Shown: positions 43,300 to 52,307, numbered from the stretch's first letter. The stretch: 64,000 nt of DNA from Sphingomonas sp. Root720 (GCF_001428605.1 NZ_LMID01000001.1:1123372-1187371), one strand, 5' to 3'. Program-made: numbers and translations. The notes: generated from the letters alone by a model not told the origin.

Positions 43300-45627
43300 A
43301 TGTACCTGAAGAAGGTGTCGATCCGAAATTTTCGGCGTCTAAGCAATGTCGTGATCGATCTAGCGCCCGATATTTCGATCTTCGTTGGTGCTAACAATAG
43401 TGGCAAGACATCCGTTGGCCACGCGCTTCAGTTGTTTACCGGCCGGGGCAAGTTCAGCGTCCACGACTTCAGCGCGGATCAATGGCCGCAGATTGTTGCG
43501 TTTGGCGAGGGAGAGGCGGAAGCCGAACTTCCGTCGATAGAGATCGACATCTGGCTGGAGATCGGAGCCGACGACATCCACCGCGTTGTCGACCTGCTGC
43601 CGAGCCTCGCCTGGGAAGGTGCTCTGGTCGGCATGCGCGTCGTCTTCGGACCGGTCGATCCCAATATGACGCGGGTCCGATATACCGAGGCACGCCAGCG
43701 CGCGCTTGAGGCCATGGCGCCGCAGGACGGTGAGGCGCTTGCCTTCGATCCTTCGCCGCGCAATCTACAAGAGTATCTGCGTGACAAGCTCAACGACGAG
43801 TACGAGCTTCGCCACTTCGTGCTCGACCCCAGACGGTTCGATCCTGCTATGGTCGCGGAGGTTGGCTATCAGCCTAAACAGCTGACCGGGCGGGACCGGA
43901 CGGGCGCCAAGATACTCGAAAGTTTACTGCGCATTGATTTTCTACATGCCCAGCGGCATTTGTCGGACCTGCCGGGCAGCGCTCGTGCCGAGAACCTCTC
44001 ACGGGTCCTCAGCCGCTTCTACGATCGCAATCTCGAGCAAAGGGGCGAGGATCTCGTCGCGCTTCGGGCGCTGGCGGAATCCGAAGCGCTGCTCAACGAG
44101 CATCTGGAACGCGTCTTCGCGCCGACGCTGCGCAGCCTTGCCCGGCTTGGCTATCCCGGCCTCGCCAATCCACGGCTCATGATCCGCTCTGCGCTCGACC
44201 CGGAGTCGATCATGAGCAGTCGCGACGGGACGCGCGTCCATTATGCGCTCGGCCCAGACGACGGCGCGACCGAGCCGCCGACACTGCCCGACAACTACAA
44301 TGGCCTCGGCTTCAAGAACCTGATCTTCATGGTCGTTGAGTTGCTCGACATCCATGCGCAGTGGCTGGGCATCGAGGACAATCGCCCGCCGGTACATCTC
44401 ATCTTCATCGAAGAGCCGGAAGCGCACCTGCACGCCCAACTCCAGCAGGCGTTCATCCGCAAGGTAATGGATATCCTCGCACTCGGCGAGGAGGACCAGG
44501 TCCATTATACCAGCCAGGTCGTGGTCACGACGCACTCGACCCACATCCTCTACGAGCGCGGCTTCCGTCCCATCCGTTATTTCCGGCGCAGCCGTTCAGA
44601 GGCAATATCGACGTCCGATGTCCTCAACCTATCGATATTCTACGACGACACCGATCCGAACATCCGGACCTTTCTGGAACGCTATCTGAGACTCACCCAT
44701 TGCGATCTGTTCTTCGCCGACGCGACCGTGCTGGTGGAGGGCAATGTCGAGCGGCTGCTGCTACCGCAGATGATCACGAGTGCCGCGCCGCGGCTGCAAT
44801 CGACCTATCTGACCGTGCTCGAGATCGGAGGTGCCTTTGGCTATCGGTTCAAATCCCTGATCGAGTTTCTGGGGCTAACGGCATTGGTCATCACGGATCT
44901 CGACAGCGTTTTCGCCGCGCCCGTGCTTGAAGCCGACGAGGAAGGCGAAGGCGGCGCTGATGGCGCGGATGGCGCGGTTGTGGCAGCCGCTCTGGACGAA
45001 GGCGGAGCGCTCCCCGCGGCTGAAGCGGAGGACGAGGATGACGACCAGGAGGACGATGCGGCTGAACCAGCGGCCGACGTCGCCGAGAAGCCCGGCAAGG
45101 CGTGCATTGCGGGCCATCCCGGCGCGGCGACGTCCAATCAGACCCTGCTGCAATGGCTGCCGCGGTGCGGCACCGTCGAAGCATTATGGGCCGCGACCGA
45201 CGACGACTGCACCCAGCCAAGGGCCAATGACAATCAGGCGCTTGTCCGCGTCGCCTATCAGTGCCGCACCGATGTGACCTGGGGTGAGGACACCATGGCG
45301 CTTGCCGGGCGAACGCTCGAAGAGGCCTTTGCCTTGGAAAACCTCGCTTGGTGCCAGGACGTCGCGCGCAAATCCTTACAGCTGCGGATTCCTAAGGCGG
45401 GCGACAAAGATCTGACGGATCTCGCGCGGCGCATCCACCGACGGGTCCAGGCCAAGAGCTTCAAAAAGACCGACTTCGCGCTCGCGTTGCTGGCCGAGGA
45501 TCCGGCGCAATGGGCGGTGCCGGCTTATATCGCCAATGGTTTGCGCTGGCTCGAGAATGAGCTCGCACCGCTCCCCGCGGGCGGACTCGGTCAGGGCGAC
45601 GCAGTGAATCCCGAGATTGCCGCATGA
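43300..45627 (+). CDS. OLD family ATP-dependent endonuclease (GajA-like)
   Basis: A 775-residue OLD-family protein. The ABC-type ATPase has Walker A GANNSGKTS (30-38) and Walker B IFIEEPEAHLHAQL near residue 370. The Toprim nuclease has Glu480 in VLVEGNVERLLLP and Asp533-x-Asp535 in VITDLDS. A low-complexity acidic/Ala insert (about residues 545-605) splits the Toprim domain. Together with the overlapping UvrD-type helicase it forms a class-2 OLD pair like Gabija GajA-GajB, but both proteins are longer than the reference ones. It has a strong GGGGAGG ribosome-binding site and is coupled to the helicase by ATGA. Confidence 0.85.
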   Translation: MYLKKVSIRNFRRLSNVVIDLAPDISIFVGANNSGKTSVGHALQLFTGRGKFSVHDFSADQWPQIVAFGEGEAEAELPSIEIDIWLEIGADDIHRVVDLLPSLAWEGALVGMRVVFGPVDPNMTRVRYTEARQRALEAMAPQDGEALAFDPSPRNLQEYLRDKLNDEYELRHFVLDPRRFDPAMVAEVGYQPKQLTGRDRTGAKILESLLRIDFLHAQRHLSDLPGSARAENLSRVLSRFYDRNLEQRGEDLVALRALAESEALLNEHLERVFAPTLRSLARLGYPGLANPRLMIRSALDPESIMSSRDGTRVHYALGPDDGATEPPTLPDNYNGLGFKNLIFMVVELLDIHAQWLGIEDNRPPVHLIFIEEPEAHLHAQLQQAFIRKVMDILALGEEDQVHYTSQVVVTTHSTHILYERGFRPIRYFRRSRSEAISTSDVLNLSIFYDDTDPNIRTFLERYLRLTHCDLFFADATVLVEGNVERLLLPQMITSAAPRLQSTYLTVLEIGGAFGYRFKSLIEFLGLTALVITDLDSVFAAPVLEADEEGEGGADGADGAVVAAALDEGGALPAAEAEDEDDDQEDDAAEPAADVAEKPGKACIAGHPGAATSNQTLLQWLPRCGTVEALWAATDDDCTQPRANDNQALVRVAYQCRTDVTWGEDTMALAGRTLEEAFALENLAWCQDVARKSLQLRIPKAGDKDLTDLARRIHRRVQAKSFKKTDFALALLAEDPAQWAVPAYIANGLRWLENELAPLPAGGLGQGDAVNPEIAA

Positions 45628-47492
45628 CCAGCCGCATCGGCAGCCCTGACACGCCGGCCGATCTCCAGGTGCGGGACTGCCTGGGTGAGGCGCGCTCGTT
45701 CGTCATGGTTGCGGGTGCGGGGTCGGGCAAAACGACGTCGCTGATTAAGGCGCTGGCGCATCTCGGCGAAACGCGCGGACCGGCGCTACGGCGCGCCGGG
45801 CAGCAGATTGCCTGCATCACCTTCACCGAAGTCGCGGTCGGCGAAATCTCGCACGATGTCGGCGTGTCGCCGCTATTTCACGTCTCGACGATACACAGCT
45901 TCCTGTGGTCGATCGTCCGTCCGTTCCAGACCGACATTGCGGCCTGGGTCGTCGCGCGGATCGACGAGAAAATCGGTGAGCGGCAGGAGCGGCACGCAAA
46001 GCCCGGCACGCGCGCCGCGACGAGGGTACGGCTCGAGCAGGAGATTGCCGATCTCGGGATCGAGCGCGAGGCCATCGGGCGCGTCGAGAAGTTCACCTAT
46101 GAAACCGGCAGCCGCTATGCTGAGGGCATTCTCGGGCATGACGACATTTTGCGGCTAACGCCCGCCTGCGTCACCGTTCATCCACTGCTGCGGCGGATCG
46201 TCGCCCGCCGATTTCCCTATATCTTCGTCGACGAAAGCCAGGACACCCAACCCGCGGTCATCGAGGCGTTGCGGCAGATCGCCGGCGAGGAGCCGCTGTG
46301 CGTCGGCTTCTTCGGCGACCCAATGCAGAAGATCTATGGCGCCGGCGCCGGTGCGATCGCGCTGAACGCCGGCTGGGCCGACATCACCAAGCCAGAGAAT
46401 TTCCGCTGTCCGACCTCGGTGCTTGGCGTGATCAATGCGATCCGCGCGCCGGGCGACGGGCTGGCGCAGATTCGCGGCCGCACGGTCGTGATCGACGATG
46501 TCGAACAGCCGGTCGAGGGCACCGCCAACATCTTCATCCTGCCTGCCGACAACCAGCGCTCCGAGCGTCTCGCTGCGGTTCGCTCATGGCTTGCCGAACA
46601 GACCGCGGACGATGCCTGGCTGAGCGACCTGCGCGACGGCGATGTGCGCCTGCTCGTGCTGGTGCACCGGATGGCGGCGCGGCGGCTGGGCTTTGCCGAT
46701 CTCTACGCGGCCCTCAACGACGGCGCACCCCAGAGCATGAGCGAAGGGATTGCCGATGGGACCGCCTGGCCGCTGCGCCCATTCACCCAGCATCTGCTGC
46801 CGATGATCGGTGCGGCCCGGGCCGACGACCAGTTCGCGATCATGTCGATCCTGCGCGCCGAGAGCCCGCGCCTGCAGTCCGACCGGCTCCGCGGCCAGCC
46901 GGTCGCGCCGGTGCTCGCCGCGCTTCAGCAGGCGGTCAACACATTGAGCATTATGCTCGCCGAGGGATCGCTATCGACCGTCCGGCAGGTTTTGCAGCAT
47001 GTCCGCAATGCCGAACTGCTTAGCCTCGACGATCGCTTCGGTGCGCACTTCGTGGCCGAGCCGGTCGATGACGGTTCGTCGGGCTATGCGAATGTCGCCG
47101 CGTTCCTCGACTGTGGCGTCGACGAGCTTTGGGCGCATCGCCGCTACATGCTCGAAGAGTCGCCCTTCGCCACGCATCATGGGGTGAAGGGTGCGCAGTT
47201 CGAGCGCGTGCTTGTGGTGCTCGACGACGAGGAAGCCGCCTACAACCTCTACTCTTACGGCAAATATCTGGGGTTCACTCCACTTTCCGACAACGACGAA
47301 GCGCGGATTGCGGGGGGCGAGGAGTCGGTGCTCGATCGCACCCGACGGCTCTTCTACGTTTGCTGTTCGCGCGCCGTGAAGGACCTTGCGGTAGTCCTGT
47401 TTGTACCCGACGTCGCTGCCGCGCGGGCGGCCGTGACCGCCGCGCACATCTTTCCCGAAGCCACAATCCGCGAACTGCATCAGTTGAATTAA
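45624..47492 (+). CDS. UvrD/Rep-like superfamily 1 helicase (GajB-like)
   Basis: A 622-residue UvrD-type helicase. Motif I is AGAGSGKTT (31-38), motif II is FVDESQDTQ (201-209), motif III is FFGDPMQKIYG at about 230, and motif VI-like FYVCCSRAVKDLAVVLF is near the C-terminus. The start overlaps the OLD nuclease stop by four bases. In Gabija the helicase senses DNA termini and activates GajA; the same partnership is likely here. Confidence 0.86.
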   Translation: MTSRIGSPDTPADLQVRDCLGEARSFVMVAGAGSGKTTSLIKALAHLGETRGPALRRAGQQIACITFTEVAVGEISHDVGVSPLFHVSTIHSFLWSIVRPFQTDIAAWVVARIDEKIGERQERHAKPGTRAATRVRLEQEIADLGIEREAIGRVEKFTYETGSRYAEGILGHDDILRLTPACVTVHPLLRRIVARRFPYIFVDESQDTQPAVIEALRQIAGEEPLCVGFFGDPMQKIYGAGAGAIALNAGWADITKPENFRCPTSVLGVINAIRAPGDGLAQIRGRTVVIDDVEQPVEGTANIFILPADNQRSERLAAVRSWLAEQTADDAWLSDLRDGDVRLLVLVHRMAARRLGFADLYAALNDGAPQSMSEGIADGTAWPLRPFTQHLLPMIGAARADDQFAIMSILRAESPRLQSDRLRGQPVAPVLAALQQAVNTLSIMLAEGSLSTVRQVLQHVRNAELLSLDDRFGAHFVAEPVDDGSSGYANVAAFLDCGVDELWAHRRYMLEESPFATHHGVKGAQFERVLVVLDDEEAAYNLYSYGKYLGFTPLSDNDEARIAGGEESVLDRTRRLFYVCCSRAVKDLAVVLFVPDVAAARAAVTAAHIFPEATIRELHQLN

Positions 47493-47580
47493 TCGTGACC
47501 GGCAATCCGCGCCCGGTAGGTTGGATACTCCGACATCCGCTTAGCGGTGTAAACGCCCGAAAGCTGCCAGTCCGCTAACC

Positions 47581-47781
47581 GTGAGCGCGGCAACCATGCT
47601 GCATCGCTTCAAGCTGTCGCACAATCAAAGCACGATCGTGGTGACGTTGACGACCGACGGGATCGGCGCGGTACCGCAGGATGACCTCAGCCTTGCCGAA
47701 CTGATCGATGGCTATGCCCATGGCCGAGAAGGCAGCGCCCGAGCGTCCGACCGGTCGGACCAGGATAGGCGCCTCAACTGA
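47581..47781 (+). CDS. Small hypothetical protein next to the relaxase
   Basis: A possible 66-residue protein (GTG start; an in-frame ATG at 47596 gives 61 residues). The central part, TIVVTLTTDGIGAVPQDDLSLAELIDGY, looks like two strands and a helix with coding-like composition; the C-terminus is hydrophilic. No clear ribosome-binding site. Its end overlaps the convergent relaxase gene by 8 bp. Kept as a weak call. Confidence 0.35.
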   Translation: MSAATMLHRFKLSHNQSTIVVTLTTDGIGAVPQDDLSLAELIDGYAHGREGSARASDRSDQDRRLN

Positions 47782-49738
47782 TCTGCGGCACGGAGCGCCC
47801 CCGGTTCAGACGCCAGCTAATCCCGTCGGCGCGCATGATCCCGCCGACCTGCTGGCCGATCCGCGCCTCAAGCATGGGGCGCCACGGCACCAGGGTGAAG
47901 TCATGGGCGCGCTCGATCAGCGCGAACCGCCCGCTGGTCAGCTCGACCAAGCGCGAGAGTTTGCCCTCAATCGACGCACCGTTCGCGATCTCGGCGAAGG
48001 GCTTGTTGAGTGCGCGGGCGAGGCCGTCCGCCGCCTGCAACATATCTCGGCGCTGTAGGGCATCGATTACCGGCTGGCCAACCGACCCGTCTTCGCCCGC
48101 CAGCCCCTGCTCGATCAGCCATTGGCGCCGCGCGGCGAGCGCGGTCCGTACCTCGCGCCCCAGACCGGCATCGCGGATAGACGGCGGCCTGCCCTCGGCG
48201 AGCTCCCGATCGAGCCAGGTCGCGGCATCAGCGCGTTGTAGTTGCTCGAGCGGCAGCGAAGACAGCGTTTCCACCGCAACCGGCTGATCCCGGTGCCGAC
48301 GCGCCTCATAGGCGGCGGCACGATCGATATGATCGGTCGGGATCGTCCAGCTCTCATCGACCGCGCGATCGACGCCAACGCCGGCGCGGCGCATTGCCTC
48401 GAGCCGCCGCACATGTGTTTCGGCAAATGCCTGTGTGGCGGTCGGATCCTGTCGCAAATGGAGGTCGATTGAGTAGCGCCCGCCATTAGCGGCCGCCACC
48501 TCGGCAACCACGCGATCGGCATTCCGGAGCTCTAGCCTCCGCGCCGACACGCGCACGATCGCGCCGTCGGGAATCGGCCGCACGGCGTCGCTCCGGCCGA
48601 TATCGACATAATGGGCATGGCCATCGACCCCGTCGACCAGCAGGTAATGGCGGTCGCGATGCTCGTCGGCGAGCCCGCGCGCAATGACCCGGCCGACGAT
48701 CGGCTGGGGATCGCTATCGCCCGCGCCGTACAAGCTGCGACCGATCCACGGCCGGTCGAGTTTACGCGCGGTCAGCTCGCGCTGCATCGTGCGGATGATG
48801 TCGCCGCGTTCCCCGATCGATCGCAGCGCGGCCTCTAGACCGTCGGCGAGCCGCCAGCTACCGCCGCCGATATTGTCGGCGAGATCCATGGTGGCGAGCT
48901 TCTGCAAGCGCCCTGCTAGCAGCGACTGTTGGAACGGATCGCGATCGGCCGCCGCGACGAGACGATCGGCGTCCATGCTGCGCAGCAATTTCAGATCGAT
49001 CGCGGTCAACCGCTCCGCATCGATATCATGCCGAAGCCGCGCTTCGATCTCCTGGGTCGTGCGTGGTCCCAGATCGAGCGTGACGAGTTCGGCCGCGCGA
49101 GCGCGGAACCCGTGCTTGAGATATTCGGGCGCGATGACGAGATTCTGCCCCTGATCGTCGACCCCGCGCAGCATGATGTGGGTATGGGGATGGCCGGTGT
49201 TGAAATGATCGACCGCGACCCAGTCGAGCTTCGTGCCGAGATCCTCCTCGACTTGCGTCATCAGCCGTCGGACGAATGGCTTAAGGTCAGGATACTCTGC
49301 ACCGTCCTCTGCCGAGACGATGAACCGGAACTGGTGACGATCGCTGTCGCAGCGTTCGATGAAGGCCTTCCCTTCGGCCTGGTCCAGCTCGGCCGAATAG
49401 AGCGTGCCGGGGCTCCCTTCGCGGGTCACGCCGTCACGTTGAATGTAGCGCAGATGTGCCCGTGCCGCCGGCAGTCCCTTGGCGCCCAATCGGACCAGGC
49501 GCGTCTTGACCACTGCGCGCCGTCCGCGAAAGGCGGCCAACCTGTCCCGGCTGCCGAGGAGCCGCCCCATGCTGGCACCGCGCCCGATTCGGCTGCCGTC
49601 GAACGTACGATTGCGACCACCGGTCACAATGCCAGCGCGCGCCGCCGCAGCGATGATCCGACTGGCATATTTGCGCGCGCGCTTGCCGCCGCCGCTGCGC
49701 ATCTTGCCGACGCGGGGCTCGAACGCGTCCTCGCTCAC
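47774..49738 (-). CDS. Conjugative relaxase (VirD2-like, DUF3363)
   Basis: A 654-residue relaxase. The three-histidine metal motif is present (His178 in AVDHFN, then His183/His185/His187 in GHPHTHIMLRG). Conserved tyrosines, notably Tyr98 in AHLRYIQRDG, are candidates for the nucleophile. The C-terminal half corresponds to the DUF3363 region typical of MOB-P relaxases in alphaproteobacterial ICEs. It nicks oriT and pilots the strand through TraG and the Trb channel. GTG start with no strong Shine-Dalgarno. The upstream 250 bp carries hairpins and a nic-like sequence. Confidence 0.88.
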   Translation of the reverse strand: MSEDAFEPRVGKMRSGGGKRARKYASRIIAAAARAGIVTGGRNRTFDGSRIGRGASMGRLLGSRDRLAAFRGRRAVVKTRLVRLGAKGLPAARAHLRYIQRDGVTREGSPGTLYSAELDQAEGKAFIERCDSDRHQFRFIVSAEDGAEYPDLKPFVRRLMTQVEEDLGTKLDWVAVDHFNTGHPHTHIMLRGVDDQGQNLVIAPEYLKHGFRARAAELVTLDLGPRTTQEIEARLRHDIDAERLTAIDLKLLRSMDADRLVAAADRDPFQQSLLAGRLQKLATMDLADNIGGGSWRLADGLEAALRSIGERGDIIRTMQRELTARKLDRPWIGRSLYGAGDSDPQPIVGRVIARGLADEHRDRHYLLVDGVDGHAHYVDIGRSDAVRPIPDGAIVRVSARRLELRNADRVVAEVAAANGGRYSIDLHLRQDPTATQAFAETHVRRLEAMRRAGVGVDRAVDESWTIPTDHIDRAAAYEARRHRDQPVAVETLSSLPLEQLQRADAATWLDRELAEGRPPSIRDAGLGREVRTALAARRQWLIEQGLAGEDGSVGQPVIDALQRRDMLQAADGLARALNKPFAEIANGASIEGKLSRLVELTSGRFALIERAHDFTLVPWRPMLEARIGQQVGGIMRADGISWRLNRGRSVPQIS

Positions 49739-49772
49739 GCGCGAGACCCCAAAAGCGGAAGCAAAGTGCCGG

Positions 49773-49796
49773 TTTTCGGAAGTTTCCTTCCGAAAA
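49773..49796. repeat. 10-bp perfect hairpin upstream of the relaxase
   Basis: TTTTCGGAAG and CTTCCGAAAA pair perfectly around a 4-nt TTTC loop, 35 bp before the relaxase start. It could regulate relaxase expression or be part of the relaxosome assembly site; it is read identically as a hairpin from either strand. Confidence 0.5.
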
Positions 49797-49801
49797 AGCT
49801 C

Positions 49802-49894
49802 GCATTGTCTCGCGCGTCAGCGCCCCTATCTCGCGAAAAAAGGATGTGCAGACAAAGCGTTAAGCAAGGTCGCGAGACATTGCCTTTATCTTGC
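49802..49894. other. Candidate origin of transfer (oriT)
   Basis: GCATTGTCTCGCG (49802-49814) and CGCGAGACATTGC (49871-49883) form a 13-bp inverted repeat with one mismatch. Five bases after the right arm begins ATCTTG at 49888, followed by C, which matches the MOB-P nic consensus (YATCYTG then Y). An inverted repeat a few bases from the nick is the arrangement in RP4-type oriT. The position directly upstream of the relaxase gene supports this, but the assignment is inference. Confidence 0.4.
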
Positions 49895-49990
49895 AATCCC
49901 TTTCCCCTTCCCCACACCCCCCAACGGCTCAAAATGAGAGCCGGGACGCGACGCCTGTCCGACGCCGCGCCCCGGTGAAAAAAGCTACTC

Positions 49991-50350
49991 TCAATGCGCA
50001 TTGGCAAAGGCCCTTTGTGCATCGCCTTCCCGCCCGAATGACCGCCGCCCGAGCAATCCGTGCGGCATGCCGTCGCCATCGATGATGCTCACCGCGACGA
50101 ACCAGCGGCCATCCAACCGCCCCAAGATCACCACACGATCGAGCTCAAATTCGTCGTCATCGAAGCTCTCATAGGTGCCCAGCCAGCGCTCCTGAACCCT
50201 CGCATCCCAGCAGAAATCGCTCTCCTCGGCCTCGAGAAACCGATGCGCCAGAGCCTCCGCGGCATCGCGTCCAAAGTCGATCTCGAGTCCCGCGATCAAT
50301 GCCGCCATCACCCGATCCGATGCGTTCCCGATGGGTTGAAACATGGTCAT
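49991..50350 (-). CDS. Hypothetical protein of the mobilisation region
   Basis: A 119-residue protein starting MTMFQPIGNASDRVMAALI, with AGGAGA before the ATG. The first half is helical (AGLEIDFGRDAAEALAHRFL). The second half is beta-rich (DEFELDRVVILGRLDGRWFVAVSII) with a conserved-looking GMPHGLLGRRSF tail. No membrane segment. It lies between the relaxase and the lytic transglycosylase genes; accessory transfer or maintenance role possible, not recognised. Confidence 0.65.
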   Translation of the reverse strand: MTMFQPIGNASDRVMAALIAGLEIDFGRDAAEALAHRFLEAEESDFCWDARVQERWLGTYESFDDDEFELDRVVILGRLDGRWFVAVSIIDGDGMPHGLLGRRSFGREGDAQRAFANAH

Positions 50351-50398
50351 GATAGTCTCCTTCGCTCTTATCCTCCTGATTGAGGACAGCGACCGGAA

Positions 50399-50531
50399 GA
50401 CGGGTGGCGGAGTGGCTGTCAGGGCCGCCGGAGCGCCAGCGCAGGCGCCGCGAAGCGGACGTGGGGGGAACCGATTTACGCAGTAAATTGGGGGGCACCC
50501 GCGGGCCTTGATAGCCACTCCGCCGCCCGTC
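50399..50531. other. 133-nt highly structured element with 23-bp terminal inverted repeats
   Basis: The outer arms 50399-50421 and 50509-50531 are complementary at 21 of 23 positions. Between them lie GCGCC/GGCGC and ATTTAC-GCA-GTAAAT hairpins and G-rich runs. The element occupies most of the gap between the transglycosylase stop and the 119-residue gene start. It could be a structured leader or small RNA, a processing site, or an alternative oriT or replication-initiation site. No protein-coding frame is convincing. Confidence 0.5.
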
Positions 50532-50573
50532 ATGCTGGGAGGACCGAGACGAGCCCCCTCCCCTCCGCGCGCC

Positions 50574-51176
50574 TCACCGATCATCGGAGCGGACCACGAA
50601 CAACCCCGCAAGAGGCGCCAACGCTGGCCTCATCCGGGTCTCCCGCGTGCCATCGCGGCGAACAATGAACAGCAATGGCGGAGCTGAATTGCCGTTGGCG
50701 ACAGCGTTCGTACTGCCAGACAATTTCACAAGATAGGCAGCCGTCTCAGCCGGAAGGGCGCGCTTCCTCGCCAGAACAGCGGCATAGCGGGTCGGCCCGG
50801 CATTATAGGCGGCGAACAATCCGGGGTAGCCGAAGCGGTCGTGCATCAGCCGCAGATAGAATGTGCCGGCGAGAATATTGTCACGCGGATCGTCGGGATT
50901 GGACCCGAGCGCGATCCTCCGCCGCATCGCATCCCAGGTGCCCGGCATCAGCTGCATCAGCCCGATCGCGCCCGCGGACGAGCGGATCGGCCGGCCATCG
51001 ACCACCGTCATTCCCGCGCTCTCCGCGCGCATAACCTGCTCGATCCAGACCAGCGGAACGCCGAACCGCGCCGATGCCTCGGCGATCAGCGGTCGCCAGC
51101 GCGCGACCTGATCGGCGCTGGCCGGCGCGCTTGCCGCCAGGCTGACCGCCGCGATCGCCAGCCTCAACGCGCCCAT
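50574..51176 (-). CDS. Lytic transglycosylase (VirB1/TrbN-like)
   Basis: A 200-residue SLT-type transglycosylase with a signal peptide (MGALRLAIAAVSLAASAPAS). The catalytic Glu52 lies in VMRAESAG. GLMQLMPGTW (72-81) and AYNAGP (123-128) are the standard SLT motifs. It locally cleaves peptidoglycan so the mating channel can cross the wall. ATG 51176 overlaps the S26 peptidase gene by 13 bp; the longer frame upstream is a shadow. Confidence 0.88.
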   Translation of the reverse strand: MGALRLAIAAVSLAASAPASADQVARWRPLIAEASARFGVPLVWIEQVMRAESAGMTVVDGRPIRSSAGAIGLMQLMPGTWDAMRRRIALGSNPDDPRDNILAGTFYLRLMHDRFGYPGLFAAYNAGPTRYAAVLARKRALPAETAAYLVKLSGSTNAVANGNSAPPLLFIVRRDGTRETRMRPALAPLAGLFVVRSDDR

Positions 51177-51745
51177 AACAGCTGCGCCTTGCCGATGATG
51201 TCCGATGCTTGGGTAACGCCGAAATAGCGCCCGTCGAACGCTTCGGGTTTGCCGAATGCGAACAGGAATAACATCCGACCGCGCAGCCGCACGCAGCCGT
51301 TCCAAGCGGGCATCGGTCGCCCCTGCCCATCGACCAATTGCCGGTCGCCGACCTGCCGGCTGTTGATCAATATTTCCTGCCCGAAGGCGCAGACATCGTC
51401 GCCCGCAACCGCGCCGACCGCTTTCACCAGCGGAACATTCGCCGGCAGATAGCCGCGCTCGGCGGCAAGCCGCCGCGCGGCCGGCGGTGCATAAGCGGCG
51501 ACGATATCGCCGGCCCCGATCTCGGATCGGGCATCGATCCAATAGAGCCCGATCGGAGCACTGGCACTCGCATTCCAGATCAGACGCGGCGCGGACGGCG
51601 CGACGATGGTGAGCCCGATCAGGGCCACGCCGCCTGCCATCAAAGTGGCTAATCGGCGCTTGTTCGGCGGGTCGCGTCGATCGATCCGCCGCTCGCCCCA
51701 GGCGAGCAACGGCGCTTCCGCCAGCGCGGCGCGGCGCTTAATCAT
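51164..51745 (-). CDS. traF: S26 family signal peptidase (TraF-like)
   Basis: A 193-residue membrane protease. One transmembrane helix (about 33-52) is followed by the serine motif NASASAPIGLYW (Ser62-x-Pro64-x-Gly66) and the general-base lysine Lys108 in VPLVKAVGAVAGDDVC. TraF of RP4 matures and cyclises the TrbC pilin, and the gene is expected to act on the TrbC encoded at 28.5 kb. Start ATG 51745 overlaps the HTH gene stop by 8 bp. Confidence 0.87.
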   Translation of the reverse strand: MIKRRAALAEAPLLAWGERRIDRRDPPNKRRLATLMAGGVALIGLTIVAPSAPRLIWNASASAPIGLYWIDARSEIGAGDIVAAYAPPAARRLAAERGYLPANVPLVKAVGAVAGDDVCAFGQEILINSRQVGDRQLVDGQGRPMPAWNGCVRLRGRMLFLFAFGKPEAFDGRYFGVTQASDIIGKAQLLWAR

Positions 51746-51971
51746 GGCCGTTTCCGCGCACGGAATTGCCGACGCTCCAGGCATTGAGGTCGTCGATATG
51801 ATATTGGACGAAGCGGCTATGGCGGCGGAACAGTGGTCCGGTTCCGTTCTTGCGCAGCCGCTTGAGCAGCCGGCTCGACATCATGAGATAGGCCGCCGCC
51901 TGGTCTGTATTCAGGAAGGGTGAGCCGCGTTTCGCGCGGTTCGCCCGCTGGATGTCGTCGTCGCTGTCCAT
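51738..51971 (-). CDS. Small helix-turn-helix (HTH_17/excisionase-like) protein
   Basis: A 77-residue DNA-binding protein. FLNTDQAAAYLMMSSRLLKRLRKNG followed by GPLFRRHSRFVQYHIDDLNAW matches the MerR/excisionase-type HTH with its small wing. ATG 51971 has GAGG 7 nt upstream; ATG 51977 adds two residues. It heads the traF-transglycosylase operon and is probably a regulator of it or an excision factor. Confidence 0.78.
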   Translation of the reverse strand: MDSDDDIQRANRAKRGSPFLNTDQAAAYLMMSSRLLKRLRKNGTGPLFRRHSRFVQYHIDDLNAWSVGNSVRGNGHD

Positions 51972-52104
51972 GAGCATGCCTCGGTCTGAAGCGGCGGCTC
52001 GGGGCCATCCGCGTCCCCCGATCTGAGCCGCCCGGCACCCGCTGCAGAGTGTCGGAAACGAGAAACGCGTTTTCGACACCCCTGCCGGCGACAAGTATGC
52101 AAAG

Positions 52105-52132
52105 AGCCCCGCGCGCCGGAGCGCGCGGGGCT
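52105..52132 (-). terminator. 12-bp GC hairpin, probable terminator after DUF736
   Basis: AGCCCCGCGCGC pairs perfectly with GCGCGCGGGGCT around a CGGA loop; on the minus strand it is followed by CTTTGC. It lies 176 bp beyond the DUF736 stop and upstream of the HTH gene, in an otherwise gene-free 336-bp gap (51972-52307). Confidence 0.5.
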
Positions 52133-52307
52133 GGATAAGCGGCGTGGGTGAGACCGGGTGGCACGGGATTGTCGGTCCCGTGCGACGGAAAGCGGACAGT
52201 GCGGACGCCCCCGCCTGCACTGTCCCTCGCGAGCTATGGCAAATCCGGCGCACCGCTTAGAGGGTGATCGATGCCCGCGCCGGCTTGCCCGGCGCGGGCG
52301 GATCGGC

